Origin: Volvox africanus
Taxonomy: Eukaryota; Chlorophyta; Chlorophyceae; Chlamydomonadales; Volvocaceae
NCBI GenBank assembly: GCA_030268105.1
Contig: BSDZ01000094.1
Location: 2,608,501 to 2,672,500, forward strand
Length of the DNA stretch: 64,000 nucleotides
Direction of reading: 5' to 3'
Position numbers and translations under genes: made by a program. Shown here piece after piece: positions 59,780-64,000 of the stretch. The notes beneath the pieces were generated by a model. That model made no database searches and had not been told where the DNA came from. It saw only the letters and a program-made list of their open reading frames with translations. Each line of letters starts with the position of its first letter. The first letter of the stretch is position 1.

Positions 59780-61577
59780 AATCCACTGGACTTGAGAAAA
59801 GCCGAGACAAACAGAGTGCCGTTGTTTCACATCGTGCCTGCGGCGGGTTCAAAAGCTGGCCAGCCTGATGACGTAAGGGGAAAAAGGCGTGGGGAGGATG
59901 GGAGGCGTGCTTGTGGTGCGCGCCGTATGCCATGTAAACGCTGTGCAGCCCCGGCGTGCTGGCCCTAGGGTGTATGCATTGCAGGGCTGCGGACACCGCG
60001 GCTGCAACTAACGAAGTAGAGCCGCAGGCTGCATGAAGCAGGATGGTTCGGGAATTTCGAGGATGGTAAGTGGCCTTGGGGAGTGTTTTGTTTATTTGGG
60101 AAAATTCGACTGGTTATAGAGGATTGAAGACGAGGTCCGGCCGAAGGCCATACCTCGTCTCTCCATGTTTTGGAGGCTGATAGGGGGGTGGGTTGCGTTA
60201 GGGTGTTTTAATGTGTGCGTGGTGGAAGATGCCGAAGAGTTGGATTCAGCATTGTGCTGCAGCAGCAGTGGCCCCTTACTAGGTCCCGCATGTGGCTGTG
60301 GTGCGCACTCGTGCCGCAGACGTCCGTATGTCCATTCCATGATTGTCCTCGTCAGGGCCCATTACATCTGGTGTTGGGTCCTGCTGGTGGAGGGTGAAAT
60401 TCAGCGGGGGGGGGTATGGAACTTCTGATGAACGTGCCTACGCGTGCGATGTGAGGACATGGAAGGTGGAACGACGGGAAGAGGAAGTTCGTAGGCGTTC
60501 TTCCTATTTGCGATCGTACGACATGCCAGCGTCGGGCCAACACGGACTGGAGTGAGCATAGCCCAGGTCTGGAAGCGCGGGAAGGTGTTGTCCACCTTAA
60601 CTTGGTCGCCCTGATGCATGTATTTGGCCAAGGGAAAGGGGCCCATGGTGGTTGTTATTGCATGAGTGGCGGCTTCTGCACTTGCAGCAAGCGCTAGGAA
60701 TGGTGGGTGTTACTACCCGAAGCGCATGCCGAGCTCGTTAGTATGTGGCCAGCGTTTGTTGCTTTGGGGGTTTTAGGGTTGATTTTCCCTTAGTACCAAG
60801 TGTGGCTTCCGGATTATTTGGTACACGTGCTGTCTGCGGCACAGGGAGGCGCAGCAGATGTGCATGCAGCTATTATGCGCTGTCCAGCGTGAAACTGGTT
60901 GATGTGTGCGTATGAGCCCTTGCAACCACACGGACCCACAACAATTTACGGAATGCACGCCAACCTTGTTAAGGTTGCATAGAGCTGCCAACTGAAATCG
61001 CTGATATAAAGGATATGTGTTTGTACTGTTTGTGGGGTAATTGCTATACAGAGGCCTAAAGCGCGCGAAAGGGGATACAGTATGGGTGCCGTTACGCACG
61101 CCACGACAATGATCGCTAATGGTTCTCTAAAGGGTTCGATTGGCCAGAAGGTGGTGCTAAAGCAAAACCATTATATATGGGTTGAGACATGCCACAGTCA
61201 TTTCGTGCGCACAAGATGGCAGAAGACAGCTGAGATGGGCGTCAAATTGCAACAAGTGCCCAGGGGTGAAATATAAGAGAATCTTCTACAATGATACGGG
61301 TGTTCCAATGCCGCAAGTGGAAGGTTGGGGTCTTTCCGCATAGTATCTGTCGGGCCTTTTGAAACATGGGAATTTGCATTTCCCTATTGCGGTGGACTTG
61401 TAAGCCGAATAGCTTATTTCACAGCATAAAAACAAAGTTTCTACAATTTATGAACAAATGTTAAATAGCGCAATATGTATTATCCATGCGGTCTTGCGCT
61501 TCCCTGGTCGGTTTTCATTCGGTCACGCCGACTTAACGTACCAACTTAACACATGAATCCGCGTTTGAGCTCCAGTT
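59780..61577. other. intergenic region, no supported gene
   Basis: Short frames only (59634-59996 -, 60165-60428 +, 61082-61276 +), without motifs. It holds the 3' UTR of the SPOC gene and the upstream region of the next. Confidence 0.5.
59933..59937 (+). terminator. possible TGTAA poly(A) signal of SPOC gene
   Basis: TGTAA 154 bases after the stop codon. Confidence 0.45.
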
Positions 61578-64000
61578 ATGGAGCACCAGGAGCTAGAACC
61601 CCTGGCGACGGCTTTACTGCCGGTGGACATTGACGCTGAAGATGATGACGAGGAGTATAAGGTTGAAAGTGAAATCGAAGCTGATGATACAGAATCAGAT
61701 GAGGGTGATGAGCTGGAAGTGCTTCCACAGGAAGAGGGTAAGCCAGCCAACTTGGAGTCTATTTATTGACAAGCTAGTGTGGTTTATCTAGTTACTTCAG
61801 GCTGATAGACAAATAAACACCTTCTAAAGGTACTGGTATTGGTTTTGTGCGGTCTCCTATTCTACTTGTGGGGGCTGGTACTTGGCAACGTTAGGGGCCG
61901 TTTTGGCCTCCTAACGCCGAACTAGATACCAAAGGCGTAAACACACAGGAGCTTCTTCAATGGAGACGTGTGGTTGTCCGTGACATGCCGAGCACAGCGT
62001 ACGTGTGCTACGTTCGGGGAGCTCCGGGCGACTCCACTATTTCCTTAACCTATGTGGGTCTGCTTACGCACGCCCAAAGCCTTGCTGTCACCTCTGACTT
62101 GTTGAACATGCCCAACGTTCCAGACACATTGCACCTGCTGGACATCGCCGATGACTTGTTAGGCAACCTCGAAGAAGACGTGCTCAGCGACAGCGAGTGT
62201 GTGGAGAGTGACTCCGAGGATGATGACGAGGTATGCCGCGCTTAAAGGCTGGACATTACAGCTGGGCCCCATGGCAAGGACTCCGACCTATTAGGCTTTG
62301 GGGAGCAGCTTGACACAGCGTACATACGCCATCGCTCTCCTTAATTTCGGTCCACCAACAATCTTGCCATTTCTGGGTGTTATGAACAGGAGGAATGCAT
62401 TGGCGTTCCCGCCACCAACTCATCACCACAGCAGCAGTTGCCTGGAGAAATGGACAAACACAAAGCGGTCCGGATGCCGCAACAGCAGAGGCCAACATGG
62501 GAAGCCTCGGTCCGTTGCGCCCATCAGGCAGGTTCGCAGGAGGTTGGCAGGGACCCAGCCAAATGCGTTGCGACGCAGCAGAGCACACCATTGCATCTTA
62601 GGTGCGGAGCGCCGTTATGCAGTGAGGGGCGACAGCAACAGCAATGGATACCGCAAAAGGGTGCCGGCTGTAGCTCAAACTGGGACGCCCCAGGGTCTGG
62701 GATGCCGGCGATCCCAGTCTCGCACGGCCGGCAGGACGTGCAAAAGGCTGGTAATGGGAGTCCACCATCATTGCCGACTGCTGCGGTAGCTTATTGTCCA
62801 GTTGGGATTGCTACACCTCAGGCGCCGGAGTTAGGAACCCAGAAGGACCCAGATGGTTCTCCATGCCGTGGAGATGTCCAAATGCAGGAGCAGCCAGTTA
62901 TTGGGGAGGTAGGTTGTGTTTCTTGTGATTTGCTGCTTGGTTTGTAGCATTCGAGGATTAGTGACCCAGATATGGGACCAATGCATGGTGGTTAAGGATC
63001 AAGATCGCCATCGGGTTGGAAAGGCAGGAACGTGCCCCTTCTAGCCAATGTTCTAACCGATTTAGTTATTTATTCCACAACATGATGCCCTTGTTGTTTG
63101 GTTGAAGGAAGAACTAAACCTCACCGCTGACAAAGCACGCGGTCTAAAGTTGAGGAATGTCCGCCGGTATGTTTGCCTTGTAGGCCTCTTTGCTTTGCGG
63201 TATAAATGGAGCAAGCCCTCTCGGATTACGTGCACAGCAACAAGATAAACCTCATGGACAGATGCATGGACAGGATAGACTGCAAGGGCAGGGGGAGGTC
63301 GTCTATCCGCCATCAGGCGGCATATGTCGCCGCACGCGGACGCATGTGTCGCTGCGCGATGTGGCTCTTTCAGAATTAGAGCAGCAGCTGCCTGAGCACA
63401 TCGATATCGAGGAGATCGAGCTGGCAGAAGACGATGAAGAGTACGGCAAGTTCCTGCAGGTAGGCGTGTCCGTGCCCAAGGCGTTTATAGGTGCATCCAT
63501 GCCATCGGCGCTTTGGTCATACCTTGATGATATCATGGACACAAACTGCCTTTTGGGGGGCAGGGCGTTGTTACCTTTGTAGGCCGTAGCTTGCTTTCGG
63601 AGACTTTGCACAGGTGCCTGTGAAGGTTTGTCCGGCGGCTGTCCTAGACTGCATTCCTCTGCGGTGCCCCTGTCCCTCACATCAGCCGACTTCGTGCCTG
63701 CAGACGCTATTTGATGACACGGCTGCCCTACCTGAGGATAGCTCTGATGAGGATCCCGACTTTGCGGCAGACCTCGATCTTGACCTTGACGAGGCCAGTA
63801 AAGATGACGACGACGACGACCGCGGCTGGCTTAAGCTGCTAAAACCGGTGGAGCGGGAGGGATGCGGGAACGAGGCCGTCGGAGGAGAACCCACAGAAGA
63901 CAGCCCGGCACGCCGAACGCGTGCACGGTCCAGGCGTGGAAATGCCAAAGGTACAACACATCTTACAGTCATCGCCGGCCTGTGACTCGCAATTGTTGGA
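61578..64000 (+). CDS. acidic nuclear protein, GON4L-like, 5' part
   Basis: Five exons in phase: 61578-61737 (ATG), 61935-62230, 62390-62908, 63184-63459 and 63704-63950, ending at a donor (AAAG|GTACAA) so the gene runs past the right edge. It is very acidic: VDIDAEDDDEEYKVESEIEA, DSECVESDSEDDDE, IDIEEIELAEDDEEYGKFLQ and a Leu-Asp/Asp-rich stretch at 63770-63820, followed by a basic RRTRARSRRGNAK. The order EEYxxFL, acidic spacer, DPDF, acidic spacer resembles the N-terminal region of GON4L and its plant homologues, nuclear transcription factors with C-terminal PAH and Myb-like domains that would lie outside. The family call rests on this pattern only. Exon 3 encodes a Gln-rich, divergent segment. 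Confidence 0.62.

Overview
This is nuclear DNA from a eukaryote, most likely a volvocine green alga (the Chlamydomonas, Gonium and Volvox group). The grounds are: many short exons with GT-AG introns (donors such as GTGAGT, GTAAGC and GTGCGC; acceptors mostly CAG); candidate TGTAA polyadenylation signals; long Ala/Gly/Gln/Ser/Pro insertions inside otherwise conserved domains; a TmcB-like membrane protein, a gene type common in these algae; and short pieces resembling the TTTTAGGG telomere unit. No bacterial, viral, organellar, tRNA or rRNA gene was recognised. Gene models were built by hand: each junction was checked for a GT/AG pair and for reading-phase agreement, and family calls come from remembered family patterns, not searches.

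Layout. 1-1.9 kb: 5' part of a TmcB-like gene (-), running off the left edge. 5.5-14.3 kb: two tandem paralogues (+) encoding secreted HAD-like proteins, the first with a 300-residue Ser/Gly/Ala-rich tail. 17.9-20.9 kb: a 995-residue Gln-rich protein (-). 20.8-25.6 kb: a rearranged zone with a direct duplicate of that gene's 5' end and promoter, a 1.7 kb element with 150-bp terminal inverted repeats carrying a broken YqaJ-like nuclease, a decayed ORF, and an inverted, stop-ridden fragment of the same Gln-rich gene. 25.8-29.4 kb: a broken L1-type LINE. 31.4-35.7 kb: a tubulin-tyrosine-ligase-like protein with an N-terminal signal peptide (+).

38.3-43.9 kb: a response regulator with a SAM domain (-), divergent from a complete ten-exon RPN13 gene (+), a ubiquitin receptor of the 26S proteasome. 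46.2-51.1 kb: an eleven-exon leucine-rich-repeat gene resembling LRRC34 (-), divergent from an API5-like HEAT protein (+). 54.4-59.8 kb: an RRM plus SPOC protein (Spen/FPA type, +), whose boundary with the API5-like gene is unresolved. 61.6 kb to the end: an acidic, GON4L-like nuclear protein (+), incomplete at the right edge.

The genes do not form one pathway. The right half is ordinary housekeeping and regulatory content; the left half has secreted proteins and mobile-element debris. The most unusual parts are the element wedged between two copies of one gene's 5' end, the predicted secretory TTL-like enzyme, and the receiver-SAM protein.
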